A stretch of DNA of 64,000 nucleotides, from positions 2,756,501 through 2,820,500 of the forward strand of contig NZ_CP060713.1 of NCBI RefSeq assembly GCF_014395785.1, written 5' to 3'. The position numbers and the translations under genes were made by a program. The stretch is from Nocardioides mesophilus (GTDB lineage: Bacteria > Actinomycetota > Actinomycetes > Propionibacteriales > Nocardioidaceae). Below, in pieces: positions 35,038-43,713 of this stretch. The notes under the pieces were generated by a model. That model was not told where the DNA came from, ran no database searches, and worked only from the letters and a program-made list of their open reading frames with translations. Numbering within the stretch: position 1 is the first letter of the stretch; each line of letters begins with the position of its first letter.

Positions 35038-37344
35038 GTGGACGAGAGCGCGACTGCTCGGGACCGGGTGGTGGTCGTCCCCCGGACGGAACCCCTGGTC
35101 ATCGACCTCGGCGACCCCGGCCGGCTCGCGGCGGTCACCCGGTTGCTCCCGGCCACCGCCGGCAACGCCACCCTGGACCGGCTCTGCGCGCTTGCCGCGC
35201 GGCTGCTCGGCACCGGCTCCGCACAGGTGTCGCTGCTCTCGGACGCGCAGCTGGTCGCGGCCGGCGCCGGTCTCGGCAGGCCGGTACCCGGTCAGCTGCC
35301 CTCACCCCTAGGCCAGTCGCTGTGCACCGTGACCGCGGCCTCCGGCCGGCCGCTGGTGGTGGACCGGGCCGATGCCGACGCGCGCGTGTGCCTGCTGGAG
35401 CCGGTGACCTCCGGCTCCGTCGGTGCCTATCTCGGGGTGCCGCTGCGAGACGACGAGGACCGGGTGATCGGCGCACTCTGCGTGTTCGACCCGGAGCCCC
35501 GTGCGTGGCTGGAGGACCAGGTCGCGGTGCTGGAGGAGCTCGCGCCCGCGGTGGTGGCGGAGCTCGAGCGCGCCGCGGCAGTGGCCGAGCGCGACCGGGC
35601 GCAGTTCCGGCTCGGGGTGGCCATCTCGGCCGGCGGGATCGGCAGCTGGGAGTGGCAGCTGGGCCCCGGCGAGCTGCACGCCGACGAGCGCACCATGTCG
35701 ATGTTCGGGCTGCCGGTCGGCCCGCAGGTGCTCGGGCTCGAGGAGCTCGAGCGTCGGGTCCACCCGCTGGACCGGGGGCTCTTCGTGCCGTCGATGTACG
35801 CCGCCGTCGAGGCCCGCGAGGACTACGCCGCGGAGCTCCGCCTGCTCGGGGCCGACGGGGTCACCCGCTGGGTGGTCGTGCGGGGCCGGACGCTGGCGGA
35901 CCTGGCCGGCTCCCCGGTCGGCCTGGTCGGGGCGATGTACGAGACGACCGAGCAGCACGAGGCGGCCGAGAGTGCCACCGCCTCGGCCGACCTGGTCAAC
36001 CTGCTGGCCGCCGCCAGCGACCTGCTGTCCGGCTCGTTGGAGCCCGAGGACGCGGTGCGCAGCCTCACCCGGGTGGTCGTGCCGCGGCTCGCGGACTGGT
36101 CGATGGTCTCGCTGGTCGGTGCCGACGGACGGCTCGAGGACGTCGAGTGCTGGCACCACGACCCGGAGCTGCGCGAGGTGACCGAGCGCTTCACCGAGCG
36201 CCGCCTGGTCGGCCGTGCCGACCCGGACGGGTCGCTGTCCGCCTTCGACTCCGGACGCCCGTTCGTGCTCGAGTCCGGCGCCGTCGACTTCGCGCACAAG
36301 ACCCTCCGTGACCCCGAGGCCCGCCGGCTGCTCGACCAGCTCGACCTGGAGTCGGTGGCGGCGTTGCCGTTGCTCAACGGCGGCACGGTCATCGGCACGA
36401 TCACGCTGTGCCGCGGCGCCGGCCGGCCGCCGATGTCGCCGGCCGAGCTGGCCACCGCGGTCGACGTCGGCCGGCGCGCCAGCACCACGTTGAGCCTGGC
36501 CCAGACCTACGGCCTGGAGCGGCAGATGTCGGAGGGTCTGCAGCGGAGCCTGCTGACCGAGCCGGTGCAGCCCGACCACGTCGAGGTGGTGGTCCGCTAC
36601 GTGCCCGCCTCGAGCGCCGCCCAGGTCGGCGGTGACTGGTACGACGCGTTCATGCAGCCCGACGGCGCCACGCTGTTCGTGGTGGGGGACGTCGTGGGCC
36701 ACGACTTCGCGGCCGCCGCGGCCATGGGCCAGCTGCGCAACCTGCTCCGCGGCATCGCGGTGGCCAGCGGCGACTCCCCGGCCAGCGTGCTGGACCAGGT
36801 CGACCACGCGATCGAGACGTTGCGCCTCGACACCACCGCGACCGCGGTGGTGGCGCGGCTCGAGCAGTCCAAGGAGGACCTGGCCGCGGGGATCACCCGG
36901 CTGCGCTGGTCGAACGCCGGGCACCCGCCGGCCGTCATCGTGGACGCGCAGGGCGGCACCCGGCTGCTGGCCGACCACGACCTGCTCCTCGGGGTGCTCA
37001 CGGGCACCGAGCGCCGGGAGAGCGAGCTGCTGCTCGAGCGCGGCGCCACCCTCTTGATGTACACCGACGGCCTGGTGGAGCGCCGCTTCGAGGAGCTCCA
37101 CCTCGGGATCGAGCGGCTCGAGCGCACGGTCGCGGAGCTGCGCGAGCTGCCGCTGCAGGAGATGGCCGACGAGCTCGTACGCCGGCTGGTGCCCGACGCG
37201 CCGGAGGACGACATCGCGCTGCTGGCGATCCGCCTGCACCCCCAGGACCGGCCCCGGCCGGCCGAGGCGGGACCGGTCGTGCTGCCGGACAACATCCCGG
37301 AGGACCCGGCGACCCGCCCGGACCAGGACGGCCCGTCGGCCTGA
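35038..37344 (+). CDS. GAF/PAS sensor SpoIIE-type PP2C phosphatase
   Basis: A 768-residue cytoplasmic signalling protein. An N-terminal GAF domain (about 40-190, with LVVDRADADARVC and GAYLGVPLRDDEDRVIGALCVFD) is followed by a PAS domain (about 195-300), a second GAF (about 325-480) and a C-terminal SpoIIE/RsbU-type PP2C phosphatase. The phosphatase is marked by GGDWYDAF, VVGDVVGHDFAAAAAMGQLR, LMYTDGLVERR and PEDDIALLAIRL, whose Asp residues bind Mn/Mg. Such phosphatases dephosphorylate anti-anti-sigma factors and switch on alternative sigma factors. The GTG start at 35038 is preceded by GAGGCGGTGG. No cognate STAS or anti-sigma gene is adjacent. Confidence 0.9.
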   Translation: MDESATARDRVVVVPRTEPLVIDLGDPGRLAAVTRLLPATAGNATLDRLCALAARLLGTGSAQVSLLSDAQLVAAGAGLGRPVPGQLPSPLGQSLCTVTAASGRPLVVDRADADARVCLLEPVTSGSVGAYLGVPLRDDEDRVIGALCVFDPEPRAWLEDQVAVLEELAPAVVAELERAAAVAERDRAQFRLGVAISAGGIGSWEWQLGPGELHADERTMSMFGLPVGPQVLGLEELERRVHPLDRGLFVPSMYAAVEAREDYAAELRLLGADGVTRWVVVRGRTLADLAGSPVGLVGAMYETTEQHEAAESATASADLVNLLAAASDLLSGSLEPEDAVRSLTRVVVPRLADWSMVSLVGADGRLEDVECWHHDPELREVTERFTERRLVGRADPDGSLSAFDSGRPFVLESGAVDFAHKTLRDPEARRLLDQLDLESVAALPLLNGGTVIGTITLCRGAGRPPMSPAELATAVDVGRRASTTLSLAQTYGLERQMSEGLQRSLLTEPVQPDHVEVVVRYVPASSAAQVGGDWYDAFMQPDGATLFVVGDVVGHDFAAAAAMGQLRNLLRGIAVASGDSPASVLDQVDHAIETLRLDTTATAVVARLEQSKEDLAAGITRLRWSNAGHPPAVIVDAQGGTRLLADHDLLLGVLTGTERRESELLLERGATLLMYTDGLVERRFEELHLGIERLERTVAELRELPLQEMADELVRRLVPDAPEDDIALLAIRLHPQDRPRPAEAGPVVLPDNIPEDPATRPDQDGPSA

Positions 37345-37378
37345 CGCCCGGCTGTCCCGGGTGGTCCGGCCGCGACGT

Positions 37379-38236
37379 TCAGACCTGCGTGCTCACCGGA
37401 AGGAACGGCGCCCACGCCTGCAGCATCTTGGGCACCATCTCGCGCGTGGTGGGCCGGGCGAAGTAGTAGCCCTGCGCGAAGTCGCAGCCGAGCTCGACCA
37501 TCCGGGAGTGCTGGGTGGCGTTCTCGACGCCCTCGGCGCAGACCTTGAGATCGAAGGCGCGTCCGAGGCCGATGATCGCCCGGATGATCTCCTCGCCGCC
37601 GGCCTCCTGCTCGAGGAAGGACCGGTCGATCTTCAGCATGTCGATGACGGGGTAGCGCTGCAGGTGGCTCAGCGAGCTGTCACCGGTGCCGAAGTCGTCG
37701 AGCATCAACGAGATGCCGGCGAGCCGGAGCCGGCCCAGCGTCTCGGCCGCCTCGCTGCTCTCCTCGAGGAGCACCGACTCGGTGACCTCGAGCCCGAGCA
37801 GGGCGGGGTCGAGCCCGACCTTGTCGATGGTGCGCATGGTGTCGCTGTAGAACGACCGGGTCCGGAGCTCGTGCGCGCTGACGTTGACGCGGACGCCGGT
37901 GGGGGCGATGGACTGCCAGGTCGCGGCGTCCCGCACCGCCATGGTGAGGATCTGCGCACCGAGCTCGCCGATCAGACCGGACTCCTCGGCCATCGGGATG
38001 AACACGTCGGGGGAGACCGCTGCGCCCGACGGCGTGGTCCACCGCGCCAGCGCCTCCATCGCGACGATCCTGCCGGTGCGCAGGTTGATGATCGGCTGGT
38101 AGGCGATGTTCAGCCCCCGCGAGCGCAGCGCGGACCGCAGCTCCCCCGCGGTGTTCGAGCGGCCGGTCACGTCGCCGCGCACCGCTTCGTCGACGGCGTC
38201 GTACGAGCCGGGGCGACCCTGTCTGGCGCGAAACAT
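37379..38236 (-). CDS. EAL domain c-di-GMP phosphodiesterase
   Basis: A 285-residue stand-alone EAL protein that would hydrolyse cyclic di-GMP to pGpG. All catalytic positions are present: the EAL loop as MEALARW, Asn in RVNVSAHEL, Glu in EVTESVL, Asp pair in LDDFGTGDSSL, Lys in LKIDRSF, Glu in CAEGVEN and Gln in QGYYFARP. It is therefore likely active. A short N-terminal helix precedes the domain, and there is no sensor or membrane segment. The ATG at 38236 follows AGGAATTGCG. A perfect 11-bp hairpin lies in the upstream region. Confidence 0.92.
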   Translation of the reverse strand: MFRARQGRPGSYDAVDEAVRGDVTGRSNTAGELRSALRSRGLNIAYQPIINLRTGRIVAMEALARWTTPSGAAVSPDVFIPMAEESGLIGELGAQILTMAVRDAATWQSIAPTGVRVNVSAHELRTRSFYSDTMRTIDKVGLDPALLGLEVTESVLLEESSEAAETLGRLRLAGISLMLDDFGTGDSSLSHLQRYPVIDMLKIDRSFLEQEAGGEEIIRAIIGLGRAFDLKVCAEGVENATQHSRMVELGCDFAQGYYFARPTTREMVPKMLQAWAPFLPVSTQV

Positions 38237-38536
38237 CGCAATTCCTGCCTCTCCCACGTTTTCGTCAGCTCTTCCTGCCCCGCGGTGGTCACAGCTCCCA
38301 CCACCGCGGGCCTCCCACAGGGAGACGTGCGGACCCTGCACCCATGACGCGTTCCGGCGGAGGCTTTACCTGAGCGGAGCGGCACGGTCACGGGGACAGG
38401 GCCACCGCTCCAGCGTGCGGCAACCGGGCCGCACGTGCACACGGTTCGCCAGTTTTGCCCCTTTCGCCGGCGAGGCTGGGACTGGGACACACCGGGCGAA
38501 CTTGGCGCACACCTGCGACCGGGGTAGAAACCCGTC
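38237..38536. other. divergent intergenic region between EAL gene and methyltransferase gene
   Basis: A 300-nt gap without a coding sequence I can support. It contains the perfect 11-bp hairpin described separately and, at its right edge, the TAGAAA -10 box (38525-38530) that serves the methyltransferase gene without a leader. Nothing else recognisable. Confidence 0.5.
38279..38310. promoter_or_regulatory. perfect 11-bp inverted repeat upstream of EAL gene
   Basis: CCCGCGGTGGT (38279-38289) and ACCACCGCGGG (38300-38310) pair perfectly across a 10-nt loop, 43 nt before the EAL start codon. It could be an operator or a 5'-UTR hairpin. There is no U-tract, so an intrinsic terminator is less likely. 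Confidence 0.5.
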
Positions 38537-39256
38537 ATGCCTGACTCGGTGAGCAAGCCCGCTGCCCCTGTCGCCGACTACGACAGCTTCGCGGCCGCGT
38601 ACTCGGCCAGCAACGAGAGCAACCTCTTCAACGCCTACTACGCGCGTCCGGAGATGCTTCGTCTCGCTGGTGACGTCGCGGGCCTGGAGATCCTCGACGC
38701 CGGATGCGGGTCAGGTCCCTTGATGGAGGCTCTGCGCGCCCAGGAAGCGGTCGTGCGCGGCTTCGACCTCAGCCCGTCCATGGTCGAGCTGGCCCGCCGA
38801 AGGCTGGGTGAGGACGCAGACGTGAGAGTCGCAGACCTGGGTGCGCCCCTGCCCTACGCCGACGACGCGTTCGACCTCGTCATGGCGTCACTGTCCCTGC
38901 ACTACGTCGAGGACTGGGCCTCGACACTGGCCGAGCTGCGGCGCGTGCTCAAACCCGGCGGCCGGCTCATCGGCTCGATCATCCACCCCACGGTCTACGC
39001 GATCGTGTACCCCGAGGCCGACTACTTCGCCCTCACCCAGTACTCCGAGGACTACGACTTCGGCGAGGGAACCGTCTGGATGACCTACTGGCACCGGCCC
39101 CTTCAGGACGTCGTCAACGCGTTCATCGACGCGGGGTTCCGGATCAGGACGGTCACCGAGCCGCCGCCCGCGGCAGACACTCCGGCGGAGCTCCTGCCCA
39201 ACGCGGACGGCCGCTCCTTCATCTGCTTCCTGTTCTTCGAGCTCGAGGCGCACTGA
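38537..39256 (+). CDS. class I SAM-dependent methyltransferase
   Basis: A 239-residue methyltransferase. Motif I is LEILDAGCGSGPLMEAL, motif II FDLSPSMVELARRRL, then ADLGAPLPYADDAFDLVMASLSLHYVEDW and LKPGGRLIGSIIHP. The acceptor substrate is unknown. A TAGAAA box 6 nt before the ATG and the lack of a ribosome site suggest leaderless expression. It is a single-gene unit followed by an independent GNAT gene with its own -10 box. Confidence 0.9.
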   Translation: MPDSVSKPAAPVADYDSFAAAYSASNESNLFNAYYARPEMLRLAGDVAGLEILDAGCGSGPLMEALRAQEAVVRGFDLSPSMVELARRRLGEDADVRVADLGAPLPYADDAFDLVMASLSLHYVEDWASTLAELRRVLKPGGRLIGSIIHPTVYAIVYPEADYFALTQYSEDYDFGEGTVWMTYWHRPLQDVVNAFIDAGFRIRTVTEPPPAADTPAELLPNADGRSFICFLFFELEAH

Positions 39257-39320
39257 GCAGCTGCCCTGGACAGTCCCGGAACCGATCCGCGCAGGTCGCC
39301 GGCCCGGTACGGTCGGCGTC

Positions 39321-39926
39321 ATGGCGACCCAGGACCCCGGTCCCACGACGATCAAGTCGTTGACCGCGGACACGTGGGACCTCTTCGCTGCGCTGGTGGA
39401 GCGGCACAACGGCATCTTCGGCGGGTGCTGGTGCGTCAAGTTCCATGCCGAGCGAGACGACCACGTCTCCGGTTACGACGGCAACCGCGCGTTCAAGAAG
39501 TGCCTGGTCGAGGAGGGCATCGCCCATGCGGCGTTGGTGGTCCGCGAGGGCGAGGACGGCGAGGAGGCGATCGCCTGGGCGGAGTACGGATCCCCGGCGG
39601 AGCTGCCCGACATCCACCACGGCAAGCAGTACCTCGCCGAGCAGGACCTCGAGCCCGACTACCGGATCACCTGCATCTTCGTCGACAAGCGGTTCCGCCA
39701 GCAGGGTCTGGTGACCGTGGCCCTGGAGGGTGCGCTCGCGCTGATCGCTCAGGCGGGCGGCGGCATCGTCGAGGGCTACCCGCACATTCCGGGTGAGCGG
39801 CGGTTGTCCTCGTCGTTCCTCTACAACGGCACGAAGGCCGTCTACGAGCGCGCCGGCTTCGACTTCATCCGGCCCAAGGGACTGAAGAACACGGTGATGC
39901 GTCGCAGCGTGGCCCCGTCGCGCTAG
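39321..39926 (+). CDS. GNAT family N-acetyltransferase
   Basis: A 201-residue GNAT-fold protein. The acetyl-CoA region is seen as ITCIFVDKRFRQQGLVTVALEGAL, followed by GGGIVEGYPH and the C-terminal TKAVYERAGFDFIR. The N-terminal part has GGCWCVKFHAE, a feature of a subgroup of GNAT proteins found beside methyltransferases. The substrate is unknown. TACGGT 7 nt before the ATG indicates a leaderless mRNA. It ends 16 nt before the convergent pmt stop. Confidence 0.85.
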   Translation: MATQDPGPTTIKSLTADTWDLFAALVERHNGIFGGCWCVKFHAERDDHVSGYDGNRAFKKCLVEEGIAHAALVVREGEDGEEAIAWAEYGSPAELPDIHHGKQYLAEQDLEPDYRITCIFVDKRFRQQGLVTVALEGALALIAQAGGGIVEGYPHIPGERRLSSSFLYNGTKAVYERAGFDFIRPKGLKNTVMRRSVAPSR

Positions 39927-39942
39927 TCACCGACGCATCCCG

Positions 39943-41631
39943 TCAGATCCACTGCCGGAACCAGATGCGGTCCAGCCAGTCCGGGGTGGTGATCAGCTGG
40001 CCGGTCCAGATCGGCCAGAAGAACGCGAAGTTGAGCACCACCAGCACCACGAACGCCCCGGCCGCCGCCGTGCCCCACAGCCGCCGCGACGACGAGGCGC
40101 GGGCACTGCCCATCACGACCCCGAGCAGCAGCGTGATCGCGATGACCGTGAACGGCAGCATCAGGATCGAGTAGTAGGAGAAGATCGGGCGCTCGTCGTC
40201 GCGGACCCACGGCAGCCAGGTGCTGACGAAGCCGACCAGGGCCAGGCCGAAGCGCCAGTCGCGCCGGCACACCCACGCGTAGACCGCGTAGAACAGCGCC
40301 AGCACGCCGCCCCACCACAGCGCCGGGGTGCCGAGCAGCAGGATCTGCCGCAGGCAGGTGCTGTCCGCGGGCGCGTCGCAGCCGTCGACCCCGGGCTTGA
40401 TCCCGAGCTCGGCCTGCATCCCGACCGGACGGTTGAGGATCGGCCACCACTGCGGCTTGGACTGGTAGGTGTGCTTGGCGTCGTTGAGGAAGTCGCGGTG
40501 GAACGTGTAGACGTCCTGGTGGTAGTTCCACAGCGAGCGCAGCGACTGGATCGCCTCGCCGAAGAAGCCCTTCGCGTCGGTCTTCAGATAGTTGCCCCAG
40601 TAGGCGCCGTACTGGGTGTTGGACAGCGTCCGTTCGTACTCTCCGGCGTGCAGCAGCCAGCCGGTCCAGGTGAGCACGTAGACCACCAGCGCGACGATCA
40701 CCAGGTAGCCGAAGGCCGGAAGCGCGTCGGCCACGAAGGAGCGCAGCCGGGGGAGGCGTACGCCGATCGAGCGGCGCGCCCCGGCGTCCCACATCCACAC
40801 CAGCAGGCCGAAGGCCGCCAGCGGGTAGACCGCCGACCACTTCGTGCCACAGGCGAGGCCGAAGAAGATCCCGGCGCCGAGCCGCCACGGACGCCACAGC
40901 ATCGACCGCACCGGCCCCCAGTCGTCGGCGCCGGTGCGGTGGCCCGCCGGCACCAGCCGGGCCAGCCGCAGCCGGCCCCAGTCACGGTCGGCGACCAGGC
41001 AGGCGACCGCGCAGAGCATGAAGAACGCCTCGAAGATGTCGAGCAGCGCCGAGCGGGAGAGCACCAGCTGCATGCCGTCGAAGCAGAGCAGCAACCCGGC
41101 GACCCCGCCGAGCAGGGTGGAACCGGTGAGCCGCCGGACCAGCCGGATCATCACCAGGACCATCAGGGTGCCGACGACCGCGGAGGCCACCCGCCAGCCC
41201 AGCGAGTTCATCCCGAAGAAGTGCTCGCCCAGGGCGATCAACCACTTGCCGACCTCCGGGTGCACGATCATCGACGGCGAGTCGGTGAACAGCCCGGTGG
41301 TGTGCCCGGCCACGATCTTCTCGTCGGCCTTGTCGACGTAGCCGGTGACGAACCCGTGGTGCAGCAGCGACCAGGCGTCCTTGGCGTAGTAGGTCTCGTC
41401 GAAGAGGAACTGGTTGGGGCGCCGCAGGTGCCACAGCCGCAGGAAGCCGGCGAGCATCGTGATGGCGATCGTGACCGCCCAGCCGGCGAACCGGTCGTCG
41501 TTGCGCAGCAGCGGCACCAGCCGTCGTCGGGCGCTCGGGACGGGGCGGTGGTCGGCGGTGCTCGACAGGCCGACGGTGCGCCGGGGCGCCGCCTCGGCAG
41601 CCGGCGTCTCGGGGACCTGGGTCGTGGGCAC
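39943..41631 (-). CDS. pmt: polyprenol-phosphate-mannose--protein O-mannosyltransferase (GT39)
   Basis: A 562-residue multi-spanning membrane enzyme of the actinobacterial Pmt family, which transfers mannose from polyprenyl-phosphate to Ser/Thr of exported proteins. The catalytic first loop has FLFDETYYAKDAWS with the Asp-Glu pair and HPEVGKWLIALGEHFFG. Central FDGMQLVLSRSALLD and GTKWSAVYPLAAF and about ten helices follow. The substrates may include the secreted Ser/Thr/Pro-rich proteins encoded here (inference). The GTG at 41631 is preceded by TACAGT at 6 nt (leaderless) and is divergent from rsmI. Confidence 0.93.
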   Translation of the reverse strand: MPTTQVPETPAAEAAPRRTVGLSSTADHRPVPSARRRLVPLLRNDDRFAGWAVTIAITMLAGFLRLWHLRRPNQFLFDETYYAKDAWSLLHHGFVTGYVDKADEKIVAGHTTGLFTDSPSMIVHPEVGKWLIALGEHFFGMNSLGWRVASAVVGTLMVLVMIRLVRRLTGSTLLGGVAGLLLCFDGMQLVLSRSALLDIFEAFFMLCAVACLVADRDWGRLRLARLVPAGHRTGADDWGPVRSMLWRPWRLGAGIFFGLACGTKWSAVYPLAAFGLLVWMWDAGARRSIGVRLPRLRSFVADALPAFGYLVIVALVVYVLTWTGWLLHAGEYERTLSNTQYGAYWGNYLKTDAKGFFGEAIQSLRSLWNYHQDVYTFHRDFLNDAKHTYQSKPQWWPILNRPVGMQAELGIKPGVDGCDAPADSTCLRQILLLGTPALWWGGVLALFYAVYAWVCRRDWRFGLALVGFVSTWLPWVRDDERPIFSYYSILMLPFTVIAITLLLGVVMGSARASSSRRLWGTAAAGAFVVLVVLNFAFFWPIWTGQLITTPDWLDRIWFRQWI

Positions 41632-41668
41632 AGGGCAACTGTACGAAAGGGACTGAGAGGATCGCCCC
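41632..41668. promoter_or_regulatory. divergent leaderless promoter pair pmt / rsmI
   Basis: A 37-nt gap between two GTG starts. For pmt (minus) TACAGT lies at plus 41638-41643, 6 nt before the start. For rsmI (plus) GAGGAT lies at 41657-41662, 6 nt before the start. Neither side has room for a ribosome-binding leader. Confidence 0.5.
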
Positions 41669-42556
41669 GTGAACACCCGCACCGGTCAGCTCGTGCTCGC
41701 CGCCACCCCGATCGGCCGGGTCGCCGACGCGTCGCCGCGGCTGGCCGAGGAGCTCGCCACCGCCGACGTGGTCGCCGCCGAGGACACCCGCCGGCTCAAG
41801 CGGCTGGCCGCGGACCTCGGCGTGGTGGTGCGTGGCCGGGTGGTCTCCTACTTCGAGGGCAACGAGGCGGCGCGGACCGGGTCGCTGGTCGAGGCCCTTG
41901 AGGCCGGCGACCGGGTCCTGCTGGTCACCGACGCCGGGATGCCGTCGGTCTCCGACCCGGGCTACCGGCTGGTGGCGGCCGCCGTCGAGCGCGACCTCCC
42001 GGTGACCGCGGTGCCCGGGCCGTCCGCGGTGCTGACCGCGCTGGCGGTGAGCGGGCTGCCGGTGGACCGGTTCTGCTTCGAGGGGTTCCTGCCTCGCAAG
42101 GCCGGCGAGCGGTCCCGGCGGCTGGCCGGGCTCGGCGACGAGCCGCGGACCATGGTGTTCTTCGAGGCGCCGCACCGGACCGCCGCCGCGCTGGAGGCGA
42201 TGGCGGCCGCGTTCGGTGACGACCGGGCCGCGGCGGTGTGCCGCGAGCTGACCAAGACGCACGAGGAGGTCCGCCGCGGCCGGCTGGCCGACCTGGTCGA
42301 CTGGGCCGCCCAGGGGATACGCGGTGAGGTGACGATCGTGGTGTCCGGGGCGCCGTCGGGCACCGACCTGCCGACCGACCCCGTCTCGCTGGCCGCCCTG
42401 GTGGCGGAGGAGGAGGCGGAGGGCGCGACCCGCAAGGAGGCGATCCTGGACGTCGCCCGGCGCGCCGGGCTGCCCAAGCGGCAGGTCTACGACGCCGTGC
42501 ACAAGCCGCCCGGTGGCGGCCCCACCCCGCCCCCGGCGACCGGGCCGCTGCCGTGA
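41669..42556 (+). CDS. rsmI: 16S rRNA (cytidine(1402)-2'-O)-methyltransferase RsmI
   Basis: A 295-residue RsmI, which 2'-O-methylates C1402 of 16S rRNA. Family motifs are LVLAATPIGRVADASPR, VVAAEDTRRL, LLVTDAGMPSVSDPGYRLV, VPGPSAVLTALAVSGL, FEGFLPRK, MVFFEAPHR, CRELTKTHEE and GEVTIVVSGA. The GTG start has a -10-like GAGGAT 6 nt upstream. Its stop overlaps the tatD GTG (GTGA). Confidence 0.95.
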   Translation: MNTRTGQLVLAATPIGRVADASPRLAEELATADVVAAEDTRRLKRLAADLGVVVRGRVVSYFEGNEAARTGSLVEALEAGDRVLLVTDAGMPSVSDPGYRLVAAAVERDLPVTAVPGPSAVLTALAVSGLPVDRFCFEGFLPRKAGERSRRLAGLGDEPRTMVFFEAPHRTAAALEAMAAAFGDDRAAAVCRELTKTHEEVRRGRLADLVDWAAQGIRGEVTIVVSGAPSGTDLPTDPVSLAALVAEEEAEGATRKEAILDVARRAGLPKRQVYDAVHKPPGGGPTPPPATGPLP

Positions 42557-43425
42557 GCGCCGAGCGGGACCGGAGCCTGCCGCCGGCTCCCGAGCCGCTG
42601 CCGCACCCGGTGGCCGACAACCACTGCCACCTCGACATCGCCCGCGACCAGGCCGGTCCCGGCCCCCGGGTGGACACCGAGGAGGCGCTGGCGTCCGCGG
42701 CGCAGGTCGGGGTCACCCGGATCGTGCAGATCGGCTGCGACCTGCCGGGGGCCCGCTGGGCGGTGCGGACCGCGACGACGTACGACGCGGTGGTGGCCGG
42801 CGTCGCGCTGCACCCCAACGAGGCACCGCGGTTGTACGCCGAGGGCGGCGAGGCGCTGCTCGAGGAGGCGCTGGCCGAGATCGAGTCGCTCGCCGCCTCC
42901 GACGACCGGGTCCGGGCCGTCGGCGAGACCGGCCTCGACCGCTTCCGCACCGGGGAGGAGGGCCGGGCAGTGCAGGAGCACTCGTTCCGCCGCCACATCG
43001 ACCTGGCCAAGCGGCTGGACCGCACGCTGGTGATCCACGACCGGGACGCCCACGACGACGTGCTGCGGGTGCTCGACGAGGAGGGCGTGCCGGACCGGGT
43101 GGTGATGCACTGCTTCTCCGGGGACGCCGCCTTCGCCCGCGCCTGCCTGGACCGCGGCGCCTGGCTCTCCTTCGCCGGCACCGTGACGTTCAAGAACGCC
43201 GAGCCGGTGCGCGAGGCGCTCCGGGTGACGCCCTCGGACCGGGTGCTCGTCGAGACCGATGCGCCGTACCTGACCCCGACGCCGTACCGTGGTCGGCCGA
43301 ACGCCTCCTACCTGGTGCCGCTCACGATGCGGGCGATGGCGCAGGTGCGCGGAGCGGATCTCGAGGGGCTGTGCCGGGCGGTGGATGCGAACACCTCGGC
43401 GGCCTTCGGTGGCCATTGGGGCTAG
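42553..43425 (+). CDS. TatD family metal-dependent hydrolase (DNase)
   Basis: A 290-residue TatD-type amidohydrolase-fold enzyme. Metal ligands are seen in VADNHCHLDIA, Glu in AVGETGLDRFRT, His in LVIHDRDAHDD, His in VMHCFSGDAAF and Asp in LVETDAPYLTP. TatD enzymes are Mg-dependent 3'-5' exonucleases and D-aminoacyl-tRNA or DNA-repair related hydrolases. It is coupled to rsmI by a 4-nt overlap and precedes rpfB as in mycobacteria. Confidence 0.94.
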   Translation: MSAERDRSLPPAPEPLPHPVADNHCHLDIARDQAGPGPRVDTEEALASAAQVGVTRIVQIGCDLPGARWAVRTATTYDAVVAGVALHPNEAPRLYAEGGEALLEEALAEIESLAASDDRVRAVGETGLDRFRTGEEGRAVQEHSFRRHIDLAKRLDRTLVIHDRDAHDDVLRVLDEEGVPDRVVMHCFSGDAAFARACLDRGAWLSFAGTVTFKNAEPVREALRVTPSDRVLVETDAPYLTPTPYRGRPNASYLVPLTMRAMAQVRGADLEGLCRAVDANTSAAFGGHWG

Positions 43426-43479
43426 ACAGATCGCGCGAATACGTGAGTTGGGACACCCCAAAACCGGATATACCCGACG

Positions 43480-43523
43480 TATAGGTCACGTTTTTTTGGC
43501 CCCGGGAGAGCCGGCCGTTATGG
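43480..43523 (+). promoter_or_regulatory. rpfB promoter with upstream ATAGGTCAC motif
   Basis: TTGGCC (43495-43500) and TATGGT (43518-43523) are exactly 17 nt apart, a good sigma-70-type promoter. Just upstream lies ATAGGTCAC (43480-43488), also present upstream of the ssgA-like gene, followed by seven T residues. Transcription would start near 43530 and give a leader of about 185 nt. Confidence 0.6.
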
Positions 43524-43574
43524 TCTTGTAACTGTTGGCCGGGAGCGGGGAAGTTCTCGGACGACACCTTGGAA

Positions 43575-43633
43575 GCCCCGCGGCGACCGCTCGAGATCCC
43601 ACGAACGACCGGGATCGAGGTTGCCGGCGGGGC
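43575..43633 (+). promoter_or_regulatory. structured 5' leader of rpfB
   Basis: GCCCCGCGGCGACC (from 43575) pairs with GGTTGCCGGCGGGGC (to 43633) apart from one bulged G and a G-U pair, and an inner GATCCC/GGGATC stem continues it. The result is a long, nearly continuous hairpin in the rpfB leader. The conserved core of the c-di-AMP (ydaO) riboswitch, known upstream of some rpf genes, is not visible. An RNA switch has been reported for the M. tuberculosis rpfB-ksgA mRNA; homology to it is not claimed here. Confidence 0.5.
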
Positions 43634-43713
43634 GCTGCGTTGGGGGGACCGGTCCGCCGGCCGCGCGGTGGGTGTCGTTCCCGCGGCCCGGGGATTACCA
43701 CCATGGGAGAGAT

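Noticed and set aside
43524-43713. c-di-AMP (ydaO) riboswitch upstream of rpfB
   Set aside because: The conserved core segments (such as the CCGACAGCTAACC-like part) are not present; only a long hairpin is seen.
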